Shown here one piece after another: positions 43,006 through 51,819 of a DNA stretch of 64,000 bases. The DNA lies in the NCBI GenBank assembly GCA_034432375.1, contig DAOUCA010000064.1, positions 124,001 through 188,000 of the forward strand, written 5' to 3'. Under the pieces are notes generated by a model. That model was given only the letters and a program-made list of their open reading frames with translations. It was not told the origin of the DNA and did not search any database. Source of the DNA: JAHBVH01 sp034432375. GTDB lineage: Bacteria > Chloroflexota > Anaerolineae > Caldilineales > Caldilineaceae. The number at the start of each line of letters is the position of its first letter. Position 1 is the stretch's first letter. The position numbers were made by a program, and so were the translations under genes.

Positions 43006-45972
43006 ATGAGCCTCTATCAGGATATTTTGCCTTTATTTTTAGATTCATATACAAGGATTGCGAATCTTATGCCTTGTGCCTTTCCAACTCAATGGCGACG
43101 GCTAATTGGTTGGATCTTCTACAATCCATTCGATTTACACAAGTATATTGAGACCCATATCATCCATTATGCTACTCCGAATGTTGCAGATCTGGCACCT
43201 TGGCAATTGGGTCGCTGGCAAGATCGCACTCATCCGACCCGCTGGTTTCAGTGGTGGCGCACGAATCCCCAAATGCGCATTTATGCGGCAGATGTCATCT
43301 TGATGATCACTTTTTTCCTTGTGATCATCGAGTTAGGTGGGGCAAGTCTCAGCATCTTTTGGTTACCGCCGGCTGACGTAGGTATTAATACGCTTTTAAG
43401 TCTGCTTGTCGGGGTTGGCATCGTCCTTGTCTGTCTATTTATTGGTGCCTATACTGGTGACATTGCTATTTTTACAATTTGGGGAATTCATTTTGGGCTT
43501 GGGCTACCATTGCTATTTCTTCATGAAAGGTGGATCAGGCAACTGACAATGGCATCGCAAGCTAACATTTGGGTGCTACTCGAATTCAGTGTCTTTTGTG
43601 GTCTTTTCTTTGGCGTGACTTTGAACAGCTATACACATGCCTTCATACGGCAAATATCCTACTGGTTTGTTCATCTTGCGATTGTTTTTCTCATCCCATT
43701 CTTGGGCATAATGACACTGTACTATCGGCAATTTTTAGATTCACTTGGGATGTGGCCAACAGTGGTCTGTATTATCGCCGCTATCATCGCGATGAGTTTA
43801 GGTATTCTCCGGATCGATGATTATCTCATAGCGCTTTACTCTTTACCTTCCCCAAGGGAAGTACGCAGGGCCCGCAGCACTTTAACAACCGAACAACAGC
43901 ATGAACTACACGATCGACTCTATCATGCAATCCCACGCGTTACGCTGTTAATGCCGCGTAAGCTGCGCATCATCCTTGAGGAGTGGCTGGAAGCCAATTG
44001 GCGGCAGGGACTATGTAATGCAGATCAAATCTGGCAATATTCTAATTTGCAGCCCTGGCTCATCCGTTGCGTACAGAACAAGCTCAATGAAGCACCAACA
44101 AATCAACTTTTAGTAAAGGTTGATGAACTATGCGATAGACTCTTTAGATGGGAACTAAGCGACTTTATGACGGAGGCAGGTAACTATAGCTCCCTCAGTG
44201 AGTTGATAAAATCAAGGCAGTGGATGAATTGGCGAGCGCAGCAGCAGGGAAGAACAGCAGCCGAACGCAAAAAAAGACGACAATTTGTATTCACTATGGA
44301 CCTCTTGCAAGAGAATCGACATCGTGTTCACTATGAGCAAGTTCATGCGCCATGGCAAATTGCGATCAGTGCAACGCTCTATCTACAAAATTGGCAGCTA
44401 CACCAAGCAACAGAGGCTTACAGCAAAATTCTCAAATGTAGCTATGCTCACGAGATGAAATTACTTACAGAAGCCTTAGCAATGCTCATATCACAAGATA
44501 ATCTTGCTCAGGGACAACCCTTTATTGCACTACCGCGTTGGCCTTCGACCGTCAAACATCAGCAAAGCTGGCAGGCATTAACACTCTTCAATCGCATCGT
44601 CCATTATGTATGGCTTTATCGTCGCTGTAATGCAGAAACGAAAGAGATAGTGCGAGAGATCGTAACCCTTGACATTGACCGACTAAGATTCTGGAAATCA
44701 CCTCACGATGAAGCAACTATTATTAGACGGATTGCCGAAATATGGTGTGCGCAGTTGGAAGATTGGTATCTTGACCAACATCGTTTACAACTGAGCGAAA
44801 TTACTGATCCATTTATTTATCAGAACCCCCTCTATAACAAGCAAATGTTTATCGGTCGTCAAACGCTATTACGACATCTGTACCGAGCCAACACAATTGG
44901 AACTCTTCGGCCAATCTGTCTATGGGGATTACCCCGTGTCGGTAAAACTTCGTTGCTAAACCGATTAGCAAACACGTCTGCTCTGCCAGTGCGCCTCGCA
45001 ATTGTGAACTTGACACAAATAACGCGCGGCACAAATCTAATCCAACAAGTGGTGCTTTCTATATGCCAATCGATAGCCCATACAACATCCATATCGCTGC
45101 AATCGACCCATATTGCCGATCCTATCCTTTTACGTCACCCGCTGCGGTATCTACAGGAATATATCCACTCTACCTGTCATCAGTTAGGAAACGAAAGCAA
45201 CAATTTGGTACTGACGCTCGCTCTCGATGATTTTGATGAATTGCTCATTCGACAACATTCGGTGAGCAACGCAGGAAATGCTTTTTCGCCGAGACGTAAT
45301 GAATTCGCGGAATTTTTGGACCTACTTTGGCATCTAGTTAGCAATGTGGAGCGTTTCAATGTCGTTTTTGCCATGAAGCAGCCACCGGAAAGACTCGGCT
45401 GGACAAAGCACCTTATCTTCGATGCCGTTTTGTGTTTGCATGTAAACAATTTAGGCTTGAGCGAGGCTATGAAGCTGCTTCAAGAACCAACAATTAACTT
45501 TGTTCCACAATTCACGCCAGAAGCAGTCAATCAGATCTTGCGACTATTAGGAGGACAACCATTTTTGCTACAACTGCTTGGCAGTTGCTTAGTACAACGA
45601 TTTAACCAGAGAATTCGCATCAATATCCCGACCGACCCACTATTCACACCGGCAAGCATCACGGAAATTCAAGACCATGATCAAGAGTTTCAAATGCAGT
45701 GTGTCCGCTACTTTCAAACCTTGTTGCATTACTTACGTGCTGCTTGTTTACCAAGCGAGCCAGTATTACATCATCTTGCAACCATAAAGGTTGGTTTCAC
45801 GCATGAAGAGCTGTTACAAACCTGCGATAGACTGAATCTATCAATAGAAAACCTCACTGATGCGCTCGAGTTTTTACAAATCTGTCAAATTACTATACTA
45901 CAAGAAAATCAAATTAGAATCCGTTCCGGCATGTTTTATCATTGGTTACAGCAGGGGCGTATAGCCAACTAA
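43006..45972 (+). CDS. Large multi-spanning membrane protein with C-terminal STAND ATPase
   Basis: The 988-residue protein has about six membrane helices within residues 95-275 (VILMITFFLVIIELGG, LLSLLVGVGIVLVCLFIG, FVHLAIVFLIPFLGIM, VVCIIAAIIAMSLGIL). A helical region at about 290-620 follows, then a STAND-type NTPase: FIGRQTLLRHLY, Walker A GLPRVGKTS (about 640-648), Walker B LTLALDDFDELL (about 737) and a QPFLLQLLGSCLVQRFN arm region, ending in a winged helix. It is AT-richer than its neighbours. The ribosome binding site is weak. A membrane-embedded STAND ATPase is unusual; its position beside the SPFH protein and the small STAND ATPase suggests a membrane-linked switch, either in signalling or in defence. 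It could also be an independent later insertion. Confidence 0.8.
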   Translation: MSLYQDILPLFLDSYTRIANLMPCAFPTQWRRLIGWIFYNPFDLHKYIETHIIHYATPNVADLAPWQLGRWQDRTHPTRWFQWWRTNPQMRIYAADVILMITFFLVIIELGGASLSIFWLPPADVGINTLLSLLVGVGIVLVCLFIGAYTGDIAIFTIWGIHFGLGLPLLFLHERWIRQLTMASQANIWVLLEFSVFCGLFFGVTLNSYTHAFIRQISYWFVHLAIVFLIPFLGIMTLYYRQFLDSLGMWPTVVCIIAAIIAMSLGILRIDDYLIALYSLPSPREVRRARSTLTTEQQHELHDRLYHAIPRVTLLMPRKLRIILEEWLEANWRQGLCNADQIWQYSNLQPWLIRCVQNKLNEAPTNQLLVKVDELCDRLFRWELSDFMTEAGNYSSLSELIKSRQWMNWRAQQQGRTAAERKKRRQFVFTMDLLQENRHRVHYEQVHAPWQIAISATLYLQNWQLHQATEAYSKILKCSYAHEMKLLTEALAMLISQDNLAQGQPFIALPRWPSTVKHQQSWQALTLFNRIVHYVWLYRRCNAETKEIVREIVTLDIDRLRFWKSPHDEATIIRRIAEIWCAQLEDWYLDQHRLQLSEITDPFIYQNPLYNKQMFIGRQTLLRHLYRANTIGTLRPICLWGLPRVGKTSLLNRLANTSALPVRLAIVNLTQITRGTNLIQQVVLSICQSIAHTTSISLQSTHIADPILLRHPLRYLQEYIHSTCHQLGNESNNLVLTLALDDFDELLIRQHSVSNAGNAFSPRRNEFAEFLDLLWHLVSNVERFNVVFAMKQPPERLGWTKHLIFDAVLCLHVNNLGLSEAMKLLQEPTINFVPQFTPEAVNQILRLLGGQPFLLQLLGSCLVQRFNQRIRINIPTDPLFTPASITEIQDHDQEFQMQCVRYFQTLLHYLRAACLPSEPVLHHLATIKVGFTHEELLQTCDRLNLSIENLTDALEFLQICQITILQENQIRIRSGMFYHWLQQGRIAN

Positions 45973-46290
45973 TCCCCCACCACAACCCCTACCCTTTGCC
46001 TCTTCTCCTGTTCCCCCCGTTGTGCCGCCATCCACACGACCAACCCCACCATCAGCGCATAAACCGCCGCAGTCGCGCCAATGACAGTGCGCACGCCATA
46101 AAGTGGCGATCACCCCGGCCAGCAGCGGCGCGATCGTGCGCCCACCGGCAGCGATGCTGTTTTTTGGCCGTAGGTTGCGCCTTGGGTGCCGGCGGGCGTC
46201 CAGCGATTGAGCAGTGCAGCCATGGGGTTGTGACAAAGGATTTGGGCAGATAGAAGATCATATAAGCGACTGCCGTTGCGATCGTAACGC
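45969..46290 (-). pseudogene. Remnant of an MFS transporter C-terminus
   Basis: Reading the minus strand gives ALLNRWTPAGTQGATYG in one frame, SIAAGGRTIAPLLAGVIAT in a second, and LYGVRTVIGATAAVYALMVG with a hydrophobic end in a third, terminated by TAG at 45969-45971. Joined, these make the last helices of a drug-efflux-type MFS protein, so at least two frameshifts (near 46153 at a T-run and near 46105) have broken it. The N-terminal part is missing. It ends tail-to-tail on the stop of the large STAND gene. Confidence 0.72.
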
Positions 46291-46364
46291 GCTACATCGG
46301 TAATGTCGACTGATTTACTGATTTACTGACCTACCGCTCTACTGTTGGTCGCTCTTCTCCCCAA

Positions 46365-47408
46365 TTATACCCCGAGATAAGCAAGGATCGCCAACGTGAT
46401 ATTATAGGTCGCATGCATAACCATGCTGGTGGATGTGTTGTAGCGGCGGCGCAAAAGGCCCAGGATCAGGCCAACCAGAAAGACAATCAGCGTGGAGACG
46501 CTCAGGCCGTAGTTGCTGTGGAGCAAGGCAAAGAGGAGCGCGGTCAAAATGAGGCCAAAACGGGGCTGGACGGCCCCGCGAAAGATCGTCTCTTCGCCAA
46601 GCGCCGCGGCAGCCCCTGCGGTAAAGATGCCAAAGGGAGTCGTAAAGAGCGAGCCAAGCAACTGCTCGGTCAGATCACCGACACTGGGGTCCACCCCAAT
46701 ATTGTAGTAGTTGCTCGCCTGTTCCACAAGCATAATCACCGGCACCATCAAGATACCCAGGCAAAAGCCGATCAGGACTTGTTTCACGGTTGGTGTGACG
46801 ATCCCCAGCCGTTGGAGGGTGGCACCGAAATCGCGACGGGTCAACCAGCCAACGCCAACCATGCCGAGGAGGGCCGTAAAGATCTGTTGCAACCACAGGC
46901 CCAACATCGTATTGGCCACTAGCCCTTGCTCAGCCTGTTGCGCAAGCGTTTCAGCGAGGTTTGCCAAGCCAACGCCCAGGGTTACCATCAAATTGACAAT
47001 GACCAATACGGTCAAGGCAAGCGCGACGGTATGGACTGGATTCTGTGGATCAATTTTGGTAAAGCGCGCCAACAAGCGCCGTACCGGCGGCAACAAAAGG
47101 AGCAGGCCGATCAGGCAGGGAATCCAAATTCCTGCACCCAACAGCCCAAAAGAATCGGGATGGAAGGCAATTCCCGCTTCATCAAGCAGATTTGGCTGTT
47201 GCTGCACCAGCAGGCCAATCGCCTGGATGGCGATACCACCAACCACGCCCAAGAGATAAAGCAGTGCAATGAGTAGATAACTGGTGATCGCGAATGGCTG
47301 ATGAGGTTCAGCCCGTTCCCGTTGGCGTTCAGCAAGGTTTGCCAACCCAGTAACGAGAAATAGCGGCACAAACATTATCAATAGGTTGATCAGTTCGTTC
47401 ATATCCAT
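46365..47408 (-). CDS. CPBP family intramembrane metalloprotease (Abi/CAAX type)
   Basis: The 347-residue polytopic protein has the CPBP motifs EETIFRGAVQPR (Glu-Glu-x3-Arg), LLFALLHSNYG (His) and MVMHATYN (His) in its last third, with hydrophobic helices throughout (8 or more). These residues form the glutamate/histidine metal-dependent active site of CAAX-type and related membrane proteases. Bacterial members serve peptide maturation, bacteriocin self-immunity or unknown tasks. It is transcribed toward the MFS remnant and divergently from ppk. A microsatellite-like CTGATTTACTGATTTACTG sits 3' of it (46310-46345). Confidence 0.87.
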   Translation of the reverse strand: MDMNELINLLIMFVPLFLVTGLANLAERQRERAEPHQPFAITSYLLIALLYLLGVVGGIAIQAIGLLVQQQPNLLDEAGIAFHPDSFGLLGAGIWIPCLIGLLLLLPPVRRLLARFTKIDPQNPVHTVALALTVLVIVNLMVTLGVGLANLAETLAQQAEQGLVANTMLGLWLQQIFTALLGMVGVGWLTRRDFGATLQRLGIVTPTVKQVLIGFCLGILMVPVIMLVEQASNYYNIGVDPSVGDLTEQLLGSLFTTPFGIFTAGAAAALGEETIFRGAVQPRFGLILTALLFALLHSNYGLSVSTLIVFLVGLILGLLRRRYNTSTSMVMHATYNITLAILAYLGV

Positions 47409-47644
47409 TCATTTCTTTTGCACTGCGTCAATCTTTTGTACTACCTAAATTTACCAGAGCTATAGTCTATCGTTACTTTACCGGAACCGCAAGGCGTTTG
47501 GCTCCCCATTGCGTAATTCGACAAAGCGCTGCTTTATCCTTACAATAGGTGGAGAATGAACAATCGGTGGAGAGTGATCGTGATTTTCCCGGCAAGCGTC
47601 TGACGACAATACCGCCAATCCAATAAATACGGTGAGGAGTACCT

Positions 47645-50110
47645 ATGCCAGCTAACCGCAAAAATTCTGCGCAGAAAGCAGCCAATTCCACAAATGGGGC
47701 AGAGTCGCTGCCTTCTTCGAAAGCAGAGCGGCAAACTGCTGATACGCCGACGCAGTCTATATCATCGCCGGCTATATCATCACCGGCTATATCATCACCG
47801 GCTACATCATCCATGGCCACATCACCGGTATCGGCAGTGATGTTAGCTCCCACCGCTAATGCGACAAACAACAATGGCATCCACCACGCAAATCTTCCGC
47901 CAATGACAGCAACAGGCGAAGCGGGAGAAGCGCCGCCAGTGATTCAACCGGTCGAACATGCCTATAAGCCGCCGGTTGATCTCAGTATGCTCTCACTCGA
48001 AGATTTAAGCACCTCGGAATTGGTCTATAACCGTGAGCTCAGTTGGCTCGACTTCAATTGGCGTGTCCTGGCCGAAGCACTCGATGAGCGCACCCCTCTG
48101 CTCGAACGGCTGCGCTTTATTGCGATCACCGCCAGCAACCTCGATGAGTTTTTTCGCAAGCGCGTGGGCGGCTTAAAGCGGCAGCAAGCCGCAGGGATTG
48201 CCAATCTGACGCTGCAAGGGTGGACGCCCGATGTACAGTTGCACTACATTGCGCAGGCTGTGCGCCCGATGTTACACGCCCAGAGCAAATGTCTATATGA
48301 AGACCTTTTGCCGGCGATGGCTCACCATGGCATTCACATTTTTGATTACAGTGAACTCAATCCACAACAGCAAGCGCATCTGCAAGATTACTATCAACGC
48401 GAAGTCTATCCGATTTTGACGCCATTGGCGGTTGATCCTGGCCATCCGTTCCCCTTTATCAGCAATCTGAGCCTGAGCCTCGGTGTCTTGCTCTACGATC
48501 CCAGCAACGACGAGACCCATTTTGTGCGCGTCAAAGTGCCGACCAATCGGCCTCGTTGGGTGCCTATGGAGACGCCGCACCACTTTGTGCCACTGGAACA
48601 GGTGATCTTGCACAATCTCCACACCCTCTTCAAGGGAATGGGCATTGTGGCGGCGCACCCCTTCCGGGTTACGCGCAACGCCGACGTCGAACGCAATGAA
48701 GATGAAGCAGAGGATCTGCTCGATATGATCAACGAGGAGTTACGCGAACGACGCTTTGCTCCCGTGGTGCGGTTGGAAGTTGCCGACTCGATGCCGGAAA
48801 ACATGATGGCGATCTTGCGCAATGAGCTACATCTAGAGCAGAACGATGTCTATCCCATCCAGGGCTTGCTCCGTCTCGATGAATTCTTTGCCCTGGCAGA
48901 CCTAAATCTGCCCCATCTTAAATATGAACCGTGGGTGCCCCACACGCCGGTGCGCTTGGCCGGGCTAGACAACCGGACGCGTCCCGCCGAGATCTTTTCG
49001 ATTATTCGCCAGGGCGATCTACTGGTTCACCATCCCTATCACAGCTTTGCTGCCAGCACCCAACAATTTGTCGAAGCGGCGGCACGCGATCCCCATGTGG
49101 TGGCGATCAAACAGACGCTCTATCGCACCAGCGCCAATTCCCCGATTATTCGTGCATTGATCCAGGCTGCGGAGCAAGGTAAACAGGTTGCCGTGCTGGT
49201 CGAGGTCAAGGCGCGCTTTGATGAAGCCCAAAATATTGAGTGGGCGCGCATGTTGGAAAATGCCGGTTGCCACGTCGCCTATGGGCTGGTGGGGCTCAAA
49301 ACCCACACCAAACTGTCGCTGGCCATCCGGGAAGAAGATGATGGTCTACGCGCCTATTACCACATTGGCACCGGCAACTATAATGTCAAAACGGCAACGC
49401 TCTATACGGATTTGGGGCTCTTTAGCTGCAACCCCGAATTGGGCGCCGATCTGATGGATCTCTTTAACTTTCTCACCGGCTATAGCCGGCAGACCGAATA
49501 TCGCAAATTACTGGTGGCACCCGTGAACATGCGCCGTCGCTTTATTGAGATGATCAAGGCGGAGACGGCGTTTGCATTGGCTGGCAAACCAGCGCGCATT
49601 ATTGCCAAGATGAATGGGCTAGAAGACCCCATCATCGTTCGTTCGCTATACGAAGCAAGTCAAGCCGGAGTATCGATCGATCTGATCATTCGCGGCAACT
49701 GTCGCATCTTGCCCGGCTTACCAGGCATTAGCGAAAACATTCGGGTGATTAGTATCATTGGGCGCTTCTTGGAGCATTCGCGCATCTTTTACTTTTTGAA
49801 TGATGGTACGCCGCTCTACTTCATCGGTAGCGCGGATTGGATGCAGCGCAACCTTACCAGCCGTGTCGAAGCCATTACGCCCATTGAAGATCCACGCCTC
49901 AAAGAGCAGATCGACTATATTCTACAGCTCTCCTTGATCGACCACCGCCAAGCTTGGGAAATGTTGCCCGATGGTCGCTATCGTCGCCGCTTCCCTGGCG
50001 ATAATGCCGACAGCACAATGATTGGTGGCTTACAGGTCACGTTAATGCACCACACGCGTACCATTGCTGTTCAGGTTCCTACCGACCGGCGCGCCACAGG
50101 TCTTCTGTAA
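47645..50110 (+). CDS. ppk: Polyphosphate kinase 1
   Basis: The ATG follows GTGAGGAG. The protein is 821 residues: a low-complexity Ser/Ala/Pro N-terminus of about 100 residues containing AISSP repeats (15-bp DNA repeat, 47759-47808), then the N, head and two phospholipase D-like C domains of PPK1. Visible motifs include YNRELSWLDFNWRVL, SNLDEFFRKRVGGL, the C1 region with VEVKARFDEAQNIEWARMLE, the phospho-histidine site GLKTHTKLSL, and YYHIGTGNYN. PPK1 makes polyphosphate from ATP reversibly. The N-terminal extension is atypical and probably disordered. An 18-bp palindrome follows the stop. Confidence 0.93.
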   Translation: MPANRKNSAQKAANSTNGAESLPSSKAERQTADTPTQSISSPAISSPAISSPATSSMATSPVSAVMLAPTANATNNNGIHHANLPPMTATGEAGEAPPVIQPVEHAYKPPVDLSMLSLEDLSTSELVYNRELSWLDFNWRVLAEALDERTPLLERLRFIAITASNLDEFFRKRVGGLKRQQAAGIANLTLQGWTPDVQLHYIAQAVRPMLHAQSKCLYEDLLPAMAHHGIHIFDYSELNPQQQAHLQDYYQREVYPILTPLAVDPGHPFPFISNLSLSLGVLLYDPSNDETHFVRVKVPTNRPRWVPMETPHHFVPLEQVILHNLHTLFKGMGIVAAHPFRVTRNADVERNEDEAEDLLDMINEELRERRFAPVVRLEVADSMPENMMAILRNELHLEQNDVYPIQGLLRLDEFFALADLNLPHLKYEPWVPHTPVRLAGLDNRTRPAEIFSIIRQGDLLVHHPYHSFAASTQQFVEAAARDPHVVAIKQTLYRTSANSPIIRALIQAAEQGKQVAVLVEVKARFDEAQNIEWARMLENAGCHVAYGLVGLKTHTKLSLAIREEDDGLRAYYHIGTGNYNVKTATLYTDLGLFSCNPELGADLMDLFNFLTGYSRQTEYRKLLVAPVNMRRRFIEMIKAETAFALAGKPARIIAKMNGLEDPIIVRSLYEASQAGVSIDLIIRGNCRILPGLPGISENIRVISIIGRFLEHSRIFYFLNDGTPLYFIGSADWMQRNLTSRVEAITPIEDPRLKEQIDYILQLSLIDHRQAWEMLPDGRYRRRFPGDNADSTMIGGLQVTLMHHTRTIAVQVPTDRRATGLL

Positions 50111-50115
50111 TCTAT

Positions 50116-50176
50116 AGGACATACGCACGCCTCTCTGGCTTCGACAAGCTCAGCCGCCGAGGCGTGCGTAAGTCCT
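50116..50176. terminator. 18-bp palindrome with AGGAC..TACGCACGCCTC arms
   Basis: 50116-50133 pairs with 50159-50176 at 17 of 18 positions; the loop contains GGCTTCGACAAGCTCAGCC. The right tail GCGTAAGTCCTGA recurs at 60970-60982 after ffh, so this is a member of a dispersed palindrome family that may double as the ppk terminator. Confidence 0.6.
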
Positions 50177-50204
50177 GATCCACCACATTCCCCTGGAGAA
50201 ATCG

Positions 50205-51755
50205 ATGGAATCCTTTCTGACGACCGAAATTGAAATTGTTGAAGTCCTACTGATTGTCACCCTGGTGGCGATGGTCGCAAGACGCATTAAGTTACCCTAT
50301 ACCGTTGCACTGGTGTTGGCAGGGTTGGCGATTGCGCTACAGAACCAATTACGTATTGAACTCACGCCCGATTTGGTGTTGGCGCTTTTTTTACCACCCC
50401 TTGTCTTTGAAGCGGCGTTCCATCTGCGGCTTGATCAGCTACGCGCCAATCTTACCCCCATTTTGGTCTTGGCTATTCCTGGCGTATTACTCAGCACCGC
50501 ATTGGTTGGTTTCTTGCTTTCAGGGTTTGGGATCTTGCCCTTGCCCGCGGCACTACTCTTTGGTGCGCTGATTGCGGCAACCGATCCCGTCGCCGTTATC
50601 GCGGTCTTTCGGGCGGTCGGTGCACCCAAGCAACTAACTGTGCTGGTGGAAGGCGAGAGTCTCTTTAATGATGGTACAGCCATTGTCATCTTTCACATCA
50701 TGTTGGCCTATGTACTTGAGGGGACCTTCTCGCCAATCGAAGGAATTGCCGATTTCTTTGTTGTGGCGCTGGGGGGTGTGGCTATTGGGTTGGCGCTCGG
50801 CTATATTGTTGCAGAATTGATTGCGCGTATCGATGATTATTTAATCGAGATTACGCTTACTACCGTTGTCGCCTTTGGTAGCTATCTGATTGCAGAAACA
50901 TTCCACATGAGTGGTGTGCTGGCTGTGGTGATGGCGGGGCTAGTGGTCGGCAATGTGGGGCCGCGTGGGATGTCGCCTACCACGCGGATTGTGTTGATCA
51001 ATTTCTGGGAGTATCTGGCCTTTCTCGCCAACTCCTTTGTCTTTATTCTCATTGGGATGAATGTCGAATATGCAGAACTGTTGCAGTTTCTCGTTTCGGC
51101 ACTGGTTGGGGTTGCCGTGGTCTTCGTGGCACGGCTGATTACAGTCTACGGATTGGGGGCAATTGTGCGCGTCTTGCGCGGGCAAAGGAATGTCAACCCT
51201 GCCTATCTCCATGTAATGGTCTGGGGTGGATTGCGAGGAGCGGTAAGTTTGGCCTTGGCCCTCAGTATTCCCCTTGCCGTGGGGGAACGAAGACAGTTGC
51301 TAGCCATGAGCTTTGGTGTTGTGCTCTTTACGCTATTAGCCCAGGCGACAACGATTCCGGCGGTGCTCAATCGATTGGGTCTCACTGCGAAGAAGCATAC
51401 CTCCTTGGAATATGAGCGTACACAGGGGGAATTGTTGGCAACCCGTTCGGCTGGCCGCCACATCGATCACCTATACCGCGAAGGGGCCCTATTGCCAGTG
51501 GCCTGGGAGACGGTTAAAGCCGAGGTTGACCAACGGCAGGAAGAATTGAGCGAGCGCTTGCGGGGGCTTTTGGAAGAAACGCCCGAATTGCGCACGCAGG
51601 TGATCTCATTGGCGCGTATTGAAGTATTACGTGCACAACGGGCAGCCTTGGATGAGTTGGCACGCGATGGCTTGCTCAGCGACGAAGCGCTGGGTGAGTT
51701 GGAGGCAGAAATCGACGCTGCACTTGATGTGCCAATGGATGAGCGCCACGCATAA
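50205..51755 (+). CDS. NhaP-type Na+(K+)/H+ antiporter (CPA1 family)
   Basis: The ATG follows CTGGAGAAA. The 516-residue protein has about 12 membrane helices (1-400) with CPA1 features: LFLPPLVFEAAFHLRLDQLR, GALIAATDPVAVIAVFRAVGAPKQL, and VEGESLFNDGTAIVIFHIML, where the ND pair is the ion site. A cytoplasmic helical tail of about 110 residues with charged segments follows. It exchanges a cation for protons across the membrane. Together with the mrp operon the organism has two unrelated cation/proton antiporters here. It ends at a 23-bp terminator shared with mdh. Confidence 0.9.
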   Translation: MESFLTTEIEIVEVLLIVTLVAMVARRIKLPYTVALVLAGLAIALQNQLRIELTPDLVLALFLPPLVFEAAFHLRLDQLRANLTPILVLAIPGVLLSTALVGFLLSGFGILPLPAALLFGALIAATDPVAVIAVFRAVGAPKQLTVLVEGESLFNDGTAIVIFHIMLAYVLEGTFSPIEGIADFFVVALGGVAIGLALGYIVAELIARIDDYLIEITLTTVVAFGSYLIAETFHMSGVLAVVMAGLVVGNVGPRGMSPTTRIVLINFWEYLAFLANSFVFILIGMNVEYAELLQFLVSALVGVAVVFVARLITVYGLGAIVRVLRGQRNVNPAYLHVMVWGGLRGAVSLALALSIPLAVGERRQLLAMSFGVVLFTLLAQATTIPAVLNRLGLTAKKHTSLEYERTQGELLATRSAGRHIDHLYREGALLPVAWETVKAEVDQRQEELSERLRGLLEETPELRTQVISLARIEVLRAQRAALDELARDGLLSDEALGELEAEIDAALDVPMDERHA

Positions 51756-51765
51756 CCGCTTCTCT

Positions 51766-51815
51766 GTACAATAAAAATGGGCACGCCGGTTTCGGCGTGC
51801 CCATTTTTATTGTAC
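51766..51815. terminator. Bidirectional terminator between nhaP-like gene and mdh
   Basis: A 23-bp perfect stem (51766-51788 with 51793-51815; core TGGGCACGCCG/CGGCGTGCCCA) around a GTTT loop, with A- and T-rich outer arms. The two convergent genes end on either side (51755 and 51820). Confidence 0.9.
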
Positions 51816-51819
51816 GGCT

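Noticed and set aside
45942..46261. Several short overlapping open frames on both strands
   Set aside because: Together the minus-strand pieces make one decayed MFS transporter, so they are reported as a pseudogene and not as genes.
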